Shown here piece after piece: positions 33,617-42,672 of a DNA stretch of 60,837 nt (within the stretch, counting starts at the first letter, position 1; each line of letters opens with the position of its first letter). The translations under genes were made by a program, and so were the position numbers. The notes under the pieces are model-generated. The model was not told where the DNA came from. It ran no database searches and saw only the letters and a program-made list of their open reading frames with translations. The stretch is taken from the NCBI GenBank assembly GCA_021801125.1, contig JAJYYI010000120.1, forward strand, positions 11,505 to 72,341, written 5' to 3'. Source of the DNA: Deltaproteobacteria bacterium. Its GTDB lineage: Bacteria > Desulfobacterota > Binatia > Binatales > Binataceae.

Positions 33617-36343
33617 CTAATGACTCGTGCCCGGGGGTGGAGATGCCTGGAACTGGAACTGCGCCGGAGGAGTGTTGGCGCTGGCGCCTCCCCACGGAGC
33701 GGAAGTTGCGGTTCGTGGTGGCGGAGCCGTCATCAACTGCGCCGGTCCAGGTGCGGTAACCGGCTTGCTGGTCGGGAAGCCGGGCAGGCTTTGCACATTC
33801 CCTTGCAACTCTTGAGCGGGCGTTACGCCCCTGGAGAAACCAGGTTGTGACAGGATCTGCATCTGGGCCTTCGGCATATCCTTCGCTTCTTGCTTCGTCA
33901 TCGCGGCGATGAACTTCTTGCGTTCATCCAGCGCGAGCGCCTTCAGATCCTGTGCATTGAGGATGATGTGCGGCGTCAGAAACACGAGAAGGTTAGTCTT
34001 GGTCTTGGTCGTGGATTTCTGCGAGAAGAGATTCCCCAGTATGGGCAGGTTGGAGATTGTCGGGACGCCGGTGTTGGTCTTATCAAGCTCGTTGGAGAGC
34101 AGGCCGCCGATCACCGCGGTGTGATGGTTCTCGACCGAGACGCTGGTTGAAGCGGAGCGAATCGTTGTCGTGGGTCCGAGCGTATTATTCGTTGTCCCGT
34201 TAACAACGTTCGAGACCTCTTCGTAAATATCGAGTTTGACGAAGCCGCCGTCGCTAATCTGCGGCACGATGTCGAGCATGATGCCCACGTTCTGGCGATC
34301 GACGCCGCTGAACATCGCTCCGGGCATGCCGGCGTTCATCGAAGCCGAGGACAAAAAGGGCAGGTTTTGGCCGACCACGATCGTCGCCTCTTCGTTGTCA
34401 GCCGTGAGAATCGTTGGGGCCGAAATTATGTCGGACTGGGTGTCCTGTTCCAACGCGGTGATCATCGCAACGTCGCAGGGCATCGGGATCGTTCCGTTGG
34501 TGCCGTTGCCGTACATCGGCATCATCCCGTAACCGTAGCCGCCGTAACCACCGTACCCGCCGTAGCCCATACCGTAGCCGCCATACGGATACCCGCCGTA
34601 GCCCATACCATAACCGCCGTACCCGCCGTACCCCATCATGCCCATCCCCATGCCGCCGAGCATACCCAAGCCGCCGCTCATCATGCTGCTCATGGCGGCC
34701 ATGCTCGCGATTCCGGTCAGAGCATTAGCCGCTACGGCGCAATTGGAACCCGAAAGCAGCCCCATGGTCATACCGTTGGCGGCAGCCGGATTGGCCAGCG
34801 ATTGAGCCATCGTGCCGTAGTTTAGCTGGCCGATACTGAAACCACCCATTGCGCCGCCAAGGTTCTGCATGCTGACGCCAAGGTTGGTTTGCAGGTTGAC
34901 GCTCACCTCCGCGACAACGGCCTGGACGAAAACCTGACGACGCGGCACGTCGAGTTCTTGGATCACATGGCTCAGCGTCTCGTAGTCTTGGGGACCGGCA
35001 GTCACTACGAGGGTGTTGGTCGTCGGGTCCGCCGTGACGCGAACCTGGCTTTCAAACTCGCCGGGGCCCTTATGCTTGCCGTCGCTGGGAGTCGACGCGC
35101 TGGCTACGCCGGCAGTACTCCCGCCAGCGCCTCCGCCGCCGAAGCCCATGCTCATGCCAGTCATGCCCATGCCGCCGCCACCGAACGAGCCGCCCATTCC
35201 TCCGGAGCCCATTCCGCCCATGCCACCGCCCATGCTACCCGAGCTTCCCATCATGCCGCCTCCGCCCATTCCATTCATGCTCCCCATGCCGCCCATGCGG
35301 CCGAGCGCACCGCGCCCGGTTTGCGGCGCGGGCTGACCGGGGCTGTTTCCTCCGAGCAGACCATTGAGCACGTCGAGAAGCTGAAGGGCGCTGGCATATT
35401 TGAGGTGGTAGACGTGAATCCGCGAGTTGGCCAATGGCGCGTGTATGTCGAGCTTGCTCACGATGCGCTTGATTTCGGCCATCTGTAATGGGCCGGCCAT
35501 CACGATGAGCGAGTTGGTGCGCTCATCCGGAATAATCTTGAAAACCTGAGAGGGCGCGACAGCCGAGGCGCCGGCCATTCCGGGAATCGGCCGCGACATC
35601 GTCGCAGCGCCGTTACGCGATTCTTTCTCGCCCATGATTTTCTCGATCTCGGGGGCGAGATCGGTAGCGTAGGCGAGCTTCAAGGGGATAACCTCAAGGT
35701 CTTGCTGCTGGCCTTGAACGTCAAGGCTCTGAATCATGTTGAGTAGGCGGTCGATGTTAAAAGCGTTATCCGTCAAAATCAGGGTGTTGGTCTGCGGGAA
35801 GGCTGCAACCAGTCCCTCGCGAGAAATCAGCGGTTGAATCACGCCAACCAGCGCGGCGACATCCACGTGACGCAACTTCACCAGCCGCGTGACGTAAGAG
35901 TCGCCCTGACTCTGTCCGGGTATGGGCGCTTGGGTCATAGCTGCCGACTCACGCGCCGAACGTAAGGGAATGATCTTGACTACCGGACCCGCCTGCACGG
36001 TGGTAAAGCCCTTGAGCTGCAGCACGGACTGGAAAATGTTATAGGCCTGTGCGGGCGTAACCTTGGTTGGTGATATGATGCTGACTTTGCCGCGAACGCT
36101 TTCGTCGAGCACGATGTTCTTGCCCGTGATTTCGCTGATGAACTTCGCCAGCACACCGATATCGACGTCCTGGAAGTTCATTGTCAGCATTTCCTGCACC
36201 GCTGGAGCAGGACGGCCTTGCCGGTGCGATGTGCGGAGGGCCTGGTTGGGCATATAGGTGGCCTGCGCCCATGCCTCCTGTGTGCCGGGAGCCGAGAGCG
36301 GCAGCATCAACAGGACAAACAGAGTTGTCAGCGTTCGCTTCAT
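33617..36343 (-). CDS. gspD: Type II secretion system secretin
   Basis: 908-residue outer-membrane secretin with a signal peptide (TLFVLLMLPLSAPG). N0 (LTMNFQDVDIGVLAKFISEITGKNI region, about residues 55-130), N1, N2 and N3 domains occupy residues about 55-540. The secretin domain (about 620-800) has SAPTILTADNEEATIVVG, VGIMLDIVPQISDGGFV and the ATP-independent gate motifs up to PILGNLFSQKSTTKTKTNLLVFLTPHI. Two low-complexity inserts are unusual: Gly/Met/Ser-rich at residues about 334-414, and Gly/Tyr/Met-rich at about 551-613. ATG 36343 is chosen for GAGGAGAG upstream. No other gsp gene is adjacent. The C-terminal 100 residues are Pro/Gln-rich. Confidence 0.93.
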   Translation of the reverse strand: MKRTLTTLFVLLMLPLSAPGTQEAWAQATYMPNQALRTSHRQGRPAPAVQEMLTMNFQDVDIGVLAKFISEITGKNIVLDESVRGKVSIISPTKVTPAQAYNIFQSVLQLKGFTTVQAGPVVKIIPLRSARESAAMTQAPIPGQSQGDSYVTRLVKLRHVDVAALVGVIQPLISREGLVAAFPQTNTLILTDNAFNIDRLLNMIQSLDVQGQQQDLEVIPLKLAYATDLAPEIEKIMGEKESRNGAATMSRPIPGMAGASAVAPSQVFKIIPDERTNSLIVMAGPLQMAEIKRIVSKLDIHAPLANSRIHVYHLKYASALQLLDVLNGLLGGNSPGQPAPQTGRGALGRMGGMGSMNGMGGGGMMGSSGSMGGGMGGMGSGGMGGSFGGGGMGMTGMSMGFGGGGAGGSTAGVASASTPSDGKHKGPGEFESQVRVTADPTTNTLVVTAGPQDYETLSHVIQELDVPRRQVFVQAVVAEVSVNLQTNLGVSMQNLGGAMGGFSIGQLNYGTMAQSLANPAAANGMTMGLLSGSNCAVAANALTGIASMAAMSSMMSGGLGMLGGMGMGMMGYGGYGGYGMGYGGYPYGGYGMGYGGYGGYGGYGYGMMPMYGNGTNGTIPMPCDVAMITALEQDTQSDIISAPTILTADNEEATIVVGQNLPFLSSASMNAGMPGAMFSGVDRQNVGIMLDIVPQISDGGFVKLDIYEEVSNVVNGTTNNTLGPTTTIRSASTSVSVENHHTAVIGGLLSNELDKTNTGVPTISNLPILGNLFSQKSTTKTKTNLLVFLTPHIILNAQDLKALALDERKKFIAAMTKQEAKDMPKAQMQILSQPGFSRGVTPAQELQGNVQSLPGFPTSKPVTAPGPAQLMTAPPPRTATSAPWGGASANTPPAQFQFQASPPPGTSH

Positions 36344-36426
36344 CGAGATCTCTCCTCGCATACAGCACGCGCCCGGTTCCGCGCTCAGCGCCGGACAGTT
36401 CCCTTTCGCTTTTTAACCTATGATCG

Positions 36427-36455
36427 CTTATACGAGTGGCGCTGGGCTTGCGCAA
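36427..36455 (-). promoter_or_regulatory. Sigma-70-type promoter of gspD
   Basis: On the minus strand TTGCGC (36455-36450) and TATAAG (36432-36427) are separated by 17 bases, about 85 bases upstream of the gspD start. The -35 box lies in the palindrome TTGCGCAA. Confidence 0.5.
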
Positions 36456-36502
36456 GTCGGAAGTGATTGCGCCTTGGTTAGGGCTAGGCGAAGATTATCA
36501 GC

Positions 36503-37786
36503 GTGCGCCTAGAGCTTGCAATTGGTCTGCGTTATCTCCGCGCCCGCCAGGGCGAGCGTTTCGTCTCATTGATCGCATTTATCTCCTTGGGCGGGGTGAT
36601 CATCGGCACCCTCGCGCTCTCAGTGGTCCTGTCGGTGATGAGCGGTTTTGAAAACGACCTGCGCTGGCGTCTGCTCGCCTTCAACCCGCATGTGGTGGTG
36701 CGGCTTAAGAGCGACCGGCAAGCTGGCGCGCTGGCGGGCCTGGCGCGCGAGATCGGCCGGATTAGCGGAGTCGAGGGGGTGGCGCCCTATATTTCCTCGC
36801 AAGTCATGGCCGCGGCGGTAGGCATCCCCGGCTCTCCGAGCTATATGTCAGGGGGGATTGCGCGTGGGGTGGTAACCCGAGGCAACTCTACCTTATCCGA
36901 GCTTACCCGTACGCTTACTTCAGGCAGCCTCGACGCGCTCGGAAAGCCGTTCTCCGTGGTGGTCGGTGAAGAGAAGCAGGAACGGGAGGTCAAGTTGCCC
37001 GGCGTTATCATGGGTGACGGTTTGGCGGCGGAGCTTGGCCTGCGCATCGGCCAACCGGTTACCCTGATATCGCCGGCCGGCTTCCAGACCGGTGACGCGA
37101 TTCCACGGCTTAAGCGCTACGCGATCGTCGGACTGTTCCATTCCGGGATGGACGAGTATGACGCGGCGCTGGTGTTTATGAGACTGGACGACGCGCGGCT
37201 GCTGTTCCGCGGCGACAGCCAGCTCGAGCAGGGCTTGCAAATTCAGGTGAATGACCTTTTCAAGGCGCCGGAGATTGCACGCCGGATCGCCGCGCTGAGC
37301 GGCCCGAACTTCACCGTTGAGGACTGGACAAATACTGACCAGAGCCTTTTTTCCGCGCTGCAACTGGAAAAGACGGCCTATTTCCTCGTTCTGCTCTTGA
37401 TTGTGCTTGTTGCCGCCTTCAACATAATCGCCACTTTGGCGATGGTGGTTATCGAACGGCGCAAAGAGATTGCGATCTTGCGCGCGATGGGCGCGAAGAC
37501 GCGCTCTATCGTGGCGATTTTTCTGCTGCAGGGCGCGATGCTTGGAACGGTGGGCAGCGCCATGGGCGTGGGAACCGGCTTCATTCTCTCGTATTTGATA
37601 GATCGTTATCACCTCATACATTTGCCGCCGCAAAGTTTTATCGTGAGCGTCGTGCCGGTTGAGCTCGACCCGGCCAACTTTCTCTTGGTCGCGGGAGCCG
37701 CGATAATTCTGTGCGTGCTAGCCGCGCTTTATCCTGCTCTGCAGGCCCGCTCGCTGTCTCCTGTAGAGGTCATTCGTTATGAATGA
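36503..37786 (+). CDS. lolC: LolC/LolE-type lipoprotein-releasing ABC permease
   Basis: 427-residue inner-membrane permease that, with LolD, extracts lipoproteins for transfer to LolA. The N-terminal membrane helix region is FVSLIAFISLGGVIIGTLAL, a large periplasmic MacB-like domain spans about residues 50-270, and three helices follow (FLVLLLIVLVAAFNIIATLA; IFLLQGAMLGTVGSAMGVG; FLLVAGAAIILCVLAALYP). VVIERRKEIAILRAMGA is the coupling helix typical of the family. The start is GTG. Only one permease gene is present, so it probably works as a homodimer. Confidence 0.93.
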   Translation: MRLELAIGLRYLRARQGERFVSLIAFISLGGVIIGTLALSVVLSVMSGFENDLRWRLLAFNPHVVVRLKSDRQAGALAGLAREIGRISGVEGVAPYISSQVMAAAVGIPGSPSYMSGGIARGVVTRGNSTLSELTRTLTSGSLDALGKPFSVVVGEEKQEREVKLPGVIMGDGLAAELGLRIGQPVTLISPAGFQTGDAIPRLKRYAIVGLFHSGMDEYDAALVFMRLDDARLLFRGDSQLEQGLQIQVNDLFKAPEIARRIAALSGPNFTVEDWTNTDQSLFSALQLEKTAYFLVLLLIVLVAAFNIIATLAMVVIERRKEIAILRAMGAKTRSIVAIFLLQGAMLGTVGSAMGVGTGFILSYLIDRYHLIHLPPQSFIVSVVPVELDPANFLLVAGAAIILCVLAALYPALQARSLSPVEVIRYE

Positions 37787-38537
37787 TACGGCGGTGTCCG
37801 CGGGCGCAGCCGCGCCCAAAGGAGCGCTTGACCCGCAGGCAGAGACGACGGCGAGACCACTATTGGCGGCATGCGGCGTCGACAAGAGCTTTTTCGACAG
37901 CGGGCGTCAGGTTAGCGTGTTGCGCGCCCTCGATTTGGAGGTTGCTCACGGCGAGAGAATAGCAATTGTCGGCCATTCGGGGGTGGGCAAATCCACCCTG
38001 TTGCATATTCTAGGCAGCCTCGAAGTTCCGAGCGCCGGCAAGGTATTCTTTGAGAAGCAGGACCTTTTCGCGCTGAGCGCCCAGGCCCTGGCTGAGTTTC
38101 GCAATCAACGCTTGGGCTTTGTCTTTCAGTTTCATTATTTGTTGGCCGACTTCACGGCGATGGAAAACGTCGCGATGCCGGCGCGGATCGGGCGCATTGC
38201 GGAGGGAAAAGCCCGCGAACTGGCGCTTGCAGCGCTCAAAGCGGTTGGTCTTGAGGACAAATCTCATCGCCGTCCGTCCGAACTTTCGGGTGGCCAGCAG
38301 CAACTTGTCGCCGTGGCCCGTGCTATCGTGCTTCGACCAAAGTTGGTGTTGGCGGATGAACCTACCGGCAATCTTGACGCGCAGACCGCCGACGAGGTCA
38401 ACCGGCTGCTGGTGCGGCTCAACGTGGAACTGGGAATTACGATGGTTATCGCCACGCACAACGAGCGGTTGGCGCGCCAGATGACGCGCATCCTGCGGCT
38501 TAGAGATGGGCGGCTTTGGGACGAAACCCTCGTTTAG
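37779..38537 (+). CDS. lolD: Lipoprotein-releasing ABC transporter ATP-binding protein
   Basis: 252-residue ATPase with Walker A GHSGVGKSTLLHILG, Q-loop FVFQFHYLLADFTAMENV, signature LSGGQQQLVAVARA, Walker B LVLADEPTGNLD and switch His in VIATHNERLA. It overlaps the permease gene by eight bases, so the two are cotranslated. The N-terminal 35 residues are an Ala-rich extension. The signature has LSGGQQQ in place of the usual LSGGERQ. Confidence 0.95.
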   Translation: MNDTAVSAGAAAPKGALDPQAETTARPLLAACGVDKSFFDSGRQVSVLRALDLEVAHGERIAIVGHSGVGKSTLLHILGSLEVPSAGKVFFEKQDLFALSAQALAEFRNQRLGFVFQFHYLLADFTAMENVAMPARIGRIAEGKARELALAALKAVGLEDKSHRRPSELSGGQQQLVAVARAIVLRPKLVLADEPTGNLDAQTADEVNRLLVRLNVELGITMVIATHNERLARQMTRILRLRDGRLWDETLV

Positions 38538-39229
38538 AACGGAGGCCGTGATGGGTCGCGGGAAGCGTCTTTCGGCGAAGTCCGGTAGGCGACGCGCTGT
38601 TCGCCTGATGTCATCTTGGGCTTTCGCCTCGCGCGGTTCTACCCGCGCAAGCGAGCGAGCGCCCGGCGGCTGCTTTTCGCCGGCGTGCTCGAGCGAGGCC
38701 CGACAGGCCGGCGCGAATGCGGGCGCCACGCCTGCGCGACGCCCGATAGGCCTCAGCCGCGGGCGCGTCCGTTCCCGCTTCGGCGTTGCCCCGGAGCACG
38801 CCGATGGGTCAAAAATTGCTCGCCAGACAACCCCCGTCCGCCAGGTGAGATGATCGCTCCCTCGTGCATCAAGCATCGGCGGAACCCCAGTGTTGTCCGG
38901 TTTTCCAGCCTCAACGGGTCAAAGGCGAAGCGACCTTGTGGGGCGCTTGGCAGGTGTTTCATACGAATGGCTCGACACATTTTTAGCTGGCGACCCGGTT
39001 TGTCCGATGGTTGGTTCACAAGGCCCCGCTCGCGCAACCTATGCGCGCCGTCCGATTCGGCTCCGGCCGCTTTGGAAAAAGCCCGCAGCCATATTAACGT
39101 CGCTTCGTCTAACTCTTTGGTCGCCCTGTCGTCCGTTTTGCGGACCATAAGCCGGCAGCCGGGCAGGCTGCCGGCCGGCGCGACATGTGCCGGAGTTGGC
39201 GGATAAAGGCGGAATTCGGTGCCACTTCG
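38538..39229. other. 692-base gap between lolD and bamA
   Basis: Several overlapping open frames occur on both strands (the longest are 38616-39206 plus and 38753-39148 minus), but none resembles a known protein or carries a good ribosome site. No promoter pair or repeat stands out. Confidence 0.45.
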
Positions 39230-41590
39230 ATGAGCTTAAGCTCTCCACAGGCCAATCGGGTCATGGCTTTCGTTTGCCTGCTCTTGACGCTGGCTTTTGG
39301 CGCTGACGCTTGGGCGCAGGGCGCGGCCCCGACTATCGCTGAGATCAGGATCCGCGGCAATCAGCGCGTTGACGACGATGCCATCCGAATCCAGATAAGC
39401 TCGCGCGTGGGCGAACCGCTCGATCAGGCAGCGGTCAGCCGCGACATCAAGGCCATCTATCGGATGGGTTTCTTCAAACACGTCACGGCAAGCATCACGC
39501 CCAGCGGCGGGCAGGTAATCCTGACCTTCAACGTCGAGGAGCGTCCGCTGGTCTCGGAAGTGCGCTTTGAAGGGATGAGTGCCTTCAAGCCGGTCGACGA
39601 CAAAGTACGTGCGGCGTTGAAGATTCAGCCGCGTTCGATTCTCGACCCGATTCATGTGCTCGAGACGATCAAGGGCCTGGAGGCGATCTACCGCGAGAAG
39701 GGTTACTTGGACGCCGCCGTAAACTACAAAACTACGCCGGAGCCGAACAACGAGGTGATCGTTGTCTTCGACGTAAAGGAGGGCCCGTTGGTTCGGATCG
39801 GCGAGGTCAAGTTCGTCGGCAACCACGCCTTCAAGTCCAGTAAACTGGCCGGCCTGCTGGAAACCCGACCGCATAATCTGCTCAGCTTCATCTTTGGGAC
39901 CGGTCTGCTCGACCGCAAAGCGTTGGCCACGGACGTTGACCGGCTCAAGACCTACTACTATCAACATGGCTATCTTAATGCGCAAGTCGCCGAGCCCACG
40001 ATAACCCGCAAAGGCAATTCGCTCATCGTCACCTTCAATATCAACGAAGGCGAGCCGTTTCGCATCGGGACGATCTCATTCGAAGGCGATCTCAAGGTGC
40101 CGGTTCAAGAGCTGCGCAAGCGGCTGACGCTTAAGCCGGGCCAGCCCTTCCAGGGGCTCAAGATGCAGCACGACGTGCTGACCTTGTCGGACTTTTACAC
40201 CGACCGCGGCTACGCTTTCGCCAACGTCGATCCGCGAACACAGGTGGATCCGCTGACGCACCTGATCAACGTCACCATTCGGGTCACGCCCGGAGAAAAG
40301 ATTCTGGTTGATCGAATCTCGATCGCGGGCAACGTCAGGACGCGCGATTACGTTATCCGCCGACAGCTCGCGATCCAGGAGCAAGAGCCCTATTCAGCGG
40401 CAAAGATTCGCGCCTCCAAGGCGCGACTGGACCGTTTGGGCCTGTTCTCGCAGACGCAGATCACGACAACGCCGGGGCGCGAGCCGGACCAGGTCGACCT
40501 CAATGTGGCTGTCAAAGAGGCGCAGACCGGCACGTTTTCCATCGGCGGCGGAATTGATACGGTCGACGGCGCTTTCGGAAACGCCTCGATCGGCGAGAGA
40601 AACCTGTTCGGGACCGGCAACTCGGCCACCTTCAGCGCGCTGTTCGGGTTTTTGTTCCGAAATATCGACCTCAATTTCACCGACCCCTATTTTCTCGACA
40701 TGCCGCTTACCTTCTCGATCGACCTGTTCGACACCGAGTATTTTATGTTCGGCTTCACCCAAGTGGCGTACGGTATAGGGTTCCACACCTTGTATCCGCT
40801 GTCGGAACTGGGGCTTACGGAACTGGGGCCTTTTTCGCTGAACACCGTGAGCGTGGGCATGGGGTACAAGTTCCAACAGATGGGCATCACCGATATCGGC
40901 CCGTACGAGCCTGCAGCGATCACGCGCTATCACGGTTATGCCCTTGTGTCCGAAGTTATCCCGACGATTCAGCGCATGACCGTGGACAATCCGACCGACC
41001 CGCGCAGTGGCTCCTCGCAAAGCGCGAGCGTCGAATTCGCTGGCGCCGGTGGTACTTCGTATTTCGTCAAGGCGATAGCTCATAGCCGGTGGTTCGTGCC
41101 AATAATCGACAGCACTTGGTTTGGGCAATGGGTATACTCGCTTGGAGTGGACTACGGCATCGGCACCGCCCTGCAGCCGTCGCCAGGCGGGAACCTGCCC
41201 CTTTACGAACGCTTCTTTCCAGGCGGCATAGATTCGGTGCGCGGCTATGAATTCTTCAGTCTCGGGCCCAACGTTGCTCTGTATAACAACGTCGGCCAGC
41301 CCATCGGCTACACGCAAATCGGCGGCAGCAAGGAACTCTTGTTGAGCACCGAAATAACGTTCCCTATTCTTGAGTCCTTCGGATTGCGGGGCGTGGTATT
41401 TCTCGACGCCGGCAATGCTTATCTCCTGCAGCAGTCGATTACGCTTCCCAGCCTTGCCGCTGCCTGGGGCTTGGGTATCCGCTGGCGCTCGCCGTTCGGT
41501 CCGATCCGCATCGAATACGCGGTCCCCATCAACCCAAGGGCCGGCTACGTGGTCGACAACTTCGTTTTTGGCGGAGGTTCTCCGCTATGA
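39230..41590 (+). CDS. bamA: Outer-membrane protein assembly factor BamA
   Basis: 786-residue Omp85 protein that folds beta-barrel proteins into the outer membrane. The signal peptide is MAFVCLLLTLAFGADAWAQ, with a short basic extension before it. Five POTRA domains occupy about residues 34-450 (repeated motifs such as IRGNQRVDDDAIR, RFEGMSAFKPVDDKV, VGNHAFKSSKL, FEGDLKVPVQELRK and IAGNVRTRDYVIRRQL). The C-terminal barrel contains RNLFGTGNSATFSALFGF, GIDSVRGYEFFSLGP and ends YVVDNFVFGGGSPL. It opens the envelope cluster. Confidence 0.95.
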   Translation: MSLSSPQANRVMAFVCLLLTLAFGADAWAQGAAPTIAEIRIRGNQRVDDDAIRIQISSRVGEPLDQAAVSRDIKAIYRMGFFKHVTASITPSGGQVILTFNVEERPLVSEVRFEGMSAFKPVDDKVRAALKIQPRSILDPIHVLETIKGLEAIYREKGYLDAAVNYKTTPEPNNEVIVVFDVKEGPLVRIGEVKFVGNHAFKSSKLAGLLETRPHNLLSFIFGTGLLDRKALATDVDRLKTYYYQHGYLNAQVAEPTITRKGNSLIVTFNINEGEPFRIGTISFEGDLKVPVQELRKRLTLKPGQPFQGLKMQHDVLTLSDFYTDRGYAFANVDPRTQVDPLTHLINVTIRVTPGEKILVDRISIAGNVRTRDYVIRRQLAIQEQEPYSAAKIRASKARLDRLGLFSQTQITTTPGREPDQVDLNVAVKEAQTGTFSIGGGIDTVDGAFGNASIGERNLFGTGNSATFSALFGFLFRNIDLNFTDPYFLDMPLTFSIDLFDTEYFMFGFTQVAYGIGFHTLYPLSELGLTELGPFSLNTVSVGMGYKFQQMGITDIGPYEPAAITRYHGYALVSEVIPTIQRMTVDNPTDPRSGSSQSASVEFAGAGGTSYFVKAIAHSRWFVPIIDSTWFGQWVYSLGVDYGIGTALQPSPGGNLPLYERFFPGGIDSVRGYEFFSLGPNVALYNNVGQPIGYTQIGGSKELLLSTEITFPILESFGLRGVVFLDAGNAYLLQQSITLPSLAAAWGLGIRWRSPFGPIRIEYAVPINPRAGYVVDNFVFGGGSPL

Positions 41591-41643
41591 CCGCTGTGGC
41601 CGCCAGGACGCTTGAACTACGTCGAAATAGATCGGGGCTGATG

Positions 41644-41670
41644 TTGAGCCGGTTCTGATGTCGTTATAAT
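41644..41670 (+). promoter_or_regulatory. Candidate promoter of skp
   Basis: A consensus TATAAT at 41665-41670 is preceded by TTGAGC at 41644-41649, with a 15-base spacer that is shorter than ideal. It is about 98 bases before the skp start, so skp may be expressed independently of bamA. Confidence 0.4.
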
Positions 41671-41767
41671 TCGTTGGGGTTAGTGGCTGTTGCTTGCGGC
41701 GGCGCGCGGGCGTTTCGCCTGCTTTCGCATGGAGCTATAAAGAAGAGCTGTTATCAGGAGGTTTCGA

Positions 41768-42391
41768 GTGTCTACCGCACGGTTGTCCCTGGTCTGCGCG
41801 ACGTTGATTTTGGCGACCGTCGCCAGCGCCGCTAGCGCCGAAATAAGGCTTGCCTACGTCGATATTCAACGCGCGCTCAACGAATGCGCAGCTGGTCGAA
41901 AGGCGAAGGACGAATTTCGTGCGAAAGTCCAGCGACTGGAGCATCGGCTGCGAAAGCAGCAGGAGGAGGTCAAGGCGCTCAAAGACGAGATCGATACCAA
42001 GGGCCTGTTGATGAAGCCCGATGAAAGACGCAACCTCGAGGAGGAGTACAATCGCAAGCTGCGCGACTTCGAACGCTCGTATAACGACAGCAAGCAGGAC
42101 CTCCAACACGAGGACAGCGAAATCACCGGTCGCATTGTCCGCGAGCTTGCCGTTGTAGTGGGCCAAATCGGGCAGCGTGACGGCTATACGATGGTCATGG
42201 AAAAGAGCGGCTTGCTATGGGCCGCGCCGGGTGTGGACATCACCGACCAGGTGATTCGGATCTTTGACGAGAAAAACGGCGGCAAAAAGTTTAGCCAGAG
42301 CCATGCCGGCACAATTCATCCCACGTCGTCTTCATCCGGAGCCGCGCCGGAGACCGGCCCGTCAATCCCACGCACGAGCATCTCTAAGTGA
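41768..42391 (+). CDS. skp: OmpH/Skp-family periplasmic chaperone
   Basis: 207-residue periplasmic chaperone that escorts unfolded outer-membrane proteins to BamA. The signal peptide is LVCATLILATVASAASA. RLAYVDIQRALNEC begins the trimerisation core, then a long charged coiled coil (about residues 45-130) forms the tentacles, and the C-terminal strand VMEKSGLLWAAPGVDITDQVIR closes the core. The last 40 residues are a Ser/Thr/Pro tail not present in E. coli Skp (161 residues). The start is GTG, six bases after CAGGAGG. Confidence 0.92.
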   Translation: MSTARLSLVCATLILATVASAASAEIRLAYVDIQRALNECAAGRKAKDEFRAKVQRLEHRLRKQQEEVKALKDEIDTKGLLMKPDERRNLEEEYNRKLRDFERSYNDSKQDLQHEDSEITGRIVRELAVVVGQIGQRDGYTMVMEKSGLLWAAPGVDITDQVIRIFDEKNGGKKFSQSHAGTIHPTSSSSGAAPETGPSIPRTSISK

Positions 42392-42660
42392 CGCTAGCGA
42401 AGACGGTCAGGGTCGCATTTTTCGCCGGATGCGCGACGGCCTCGGCATAAGAACCTCCCGGTGGCAACGGTCGCTCTCGCGCGGCGATTTGCGCGCCGCG
42501 CTTCGCGGCCGGTTGGCTGTTAGGGCCTGTATGCCGCAGACCCAGGCGAACACAGCCTGTAGGCGCATCGCGAGGCTCGAAGCTCGCGGCTAAGAGCCAC
42601 GCGAATCACAAACGATGCATCGTAGTGAGATAACGGCGCTCAGCGCCTTTCCGCGTCAGT

Positions 42661-42666
42661 AGGAGG
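42661..42666 (+). promoter_or_regulatory. Perfect ribosome-binding site for lpxA
   Basis: AGGAGG at 42661-42666 is followed after exactly six bases by ATC at 42673. It lies 36 bases from the first canonical start (GTG 42703), too far to serve it. It decides the proposed start of lpxA. Confidence 0.6.
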
Positions 42667-42672
42667 CTTCCC

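Noticed and set aside
34367-35488. Long plus-strand frames (34367-34825 and 34889-35488) rich in Ala/His/Thr
   Set aside because: They are shadows opposite the Gly/Met/Tyr repeats of gspD; composition is imposed by the repeats and there is no ribosome site or domain.
38753-39148. 131-codon minus-strand frame between lolD and bamA
   Set aside because: No recognisable domain, no clear ribosome site and overlapping alternative frames; too weak to call.
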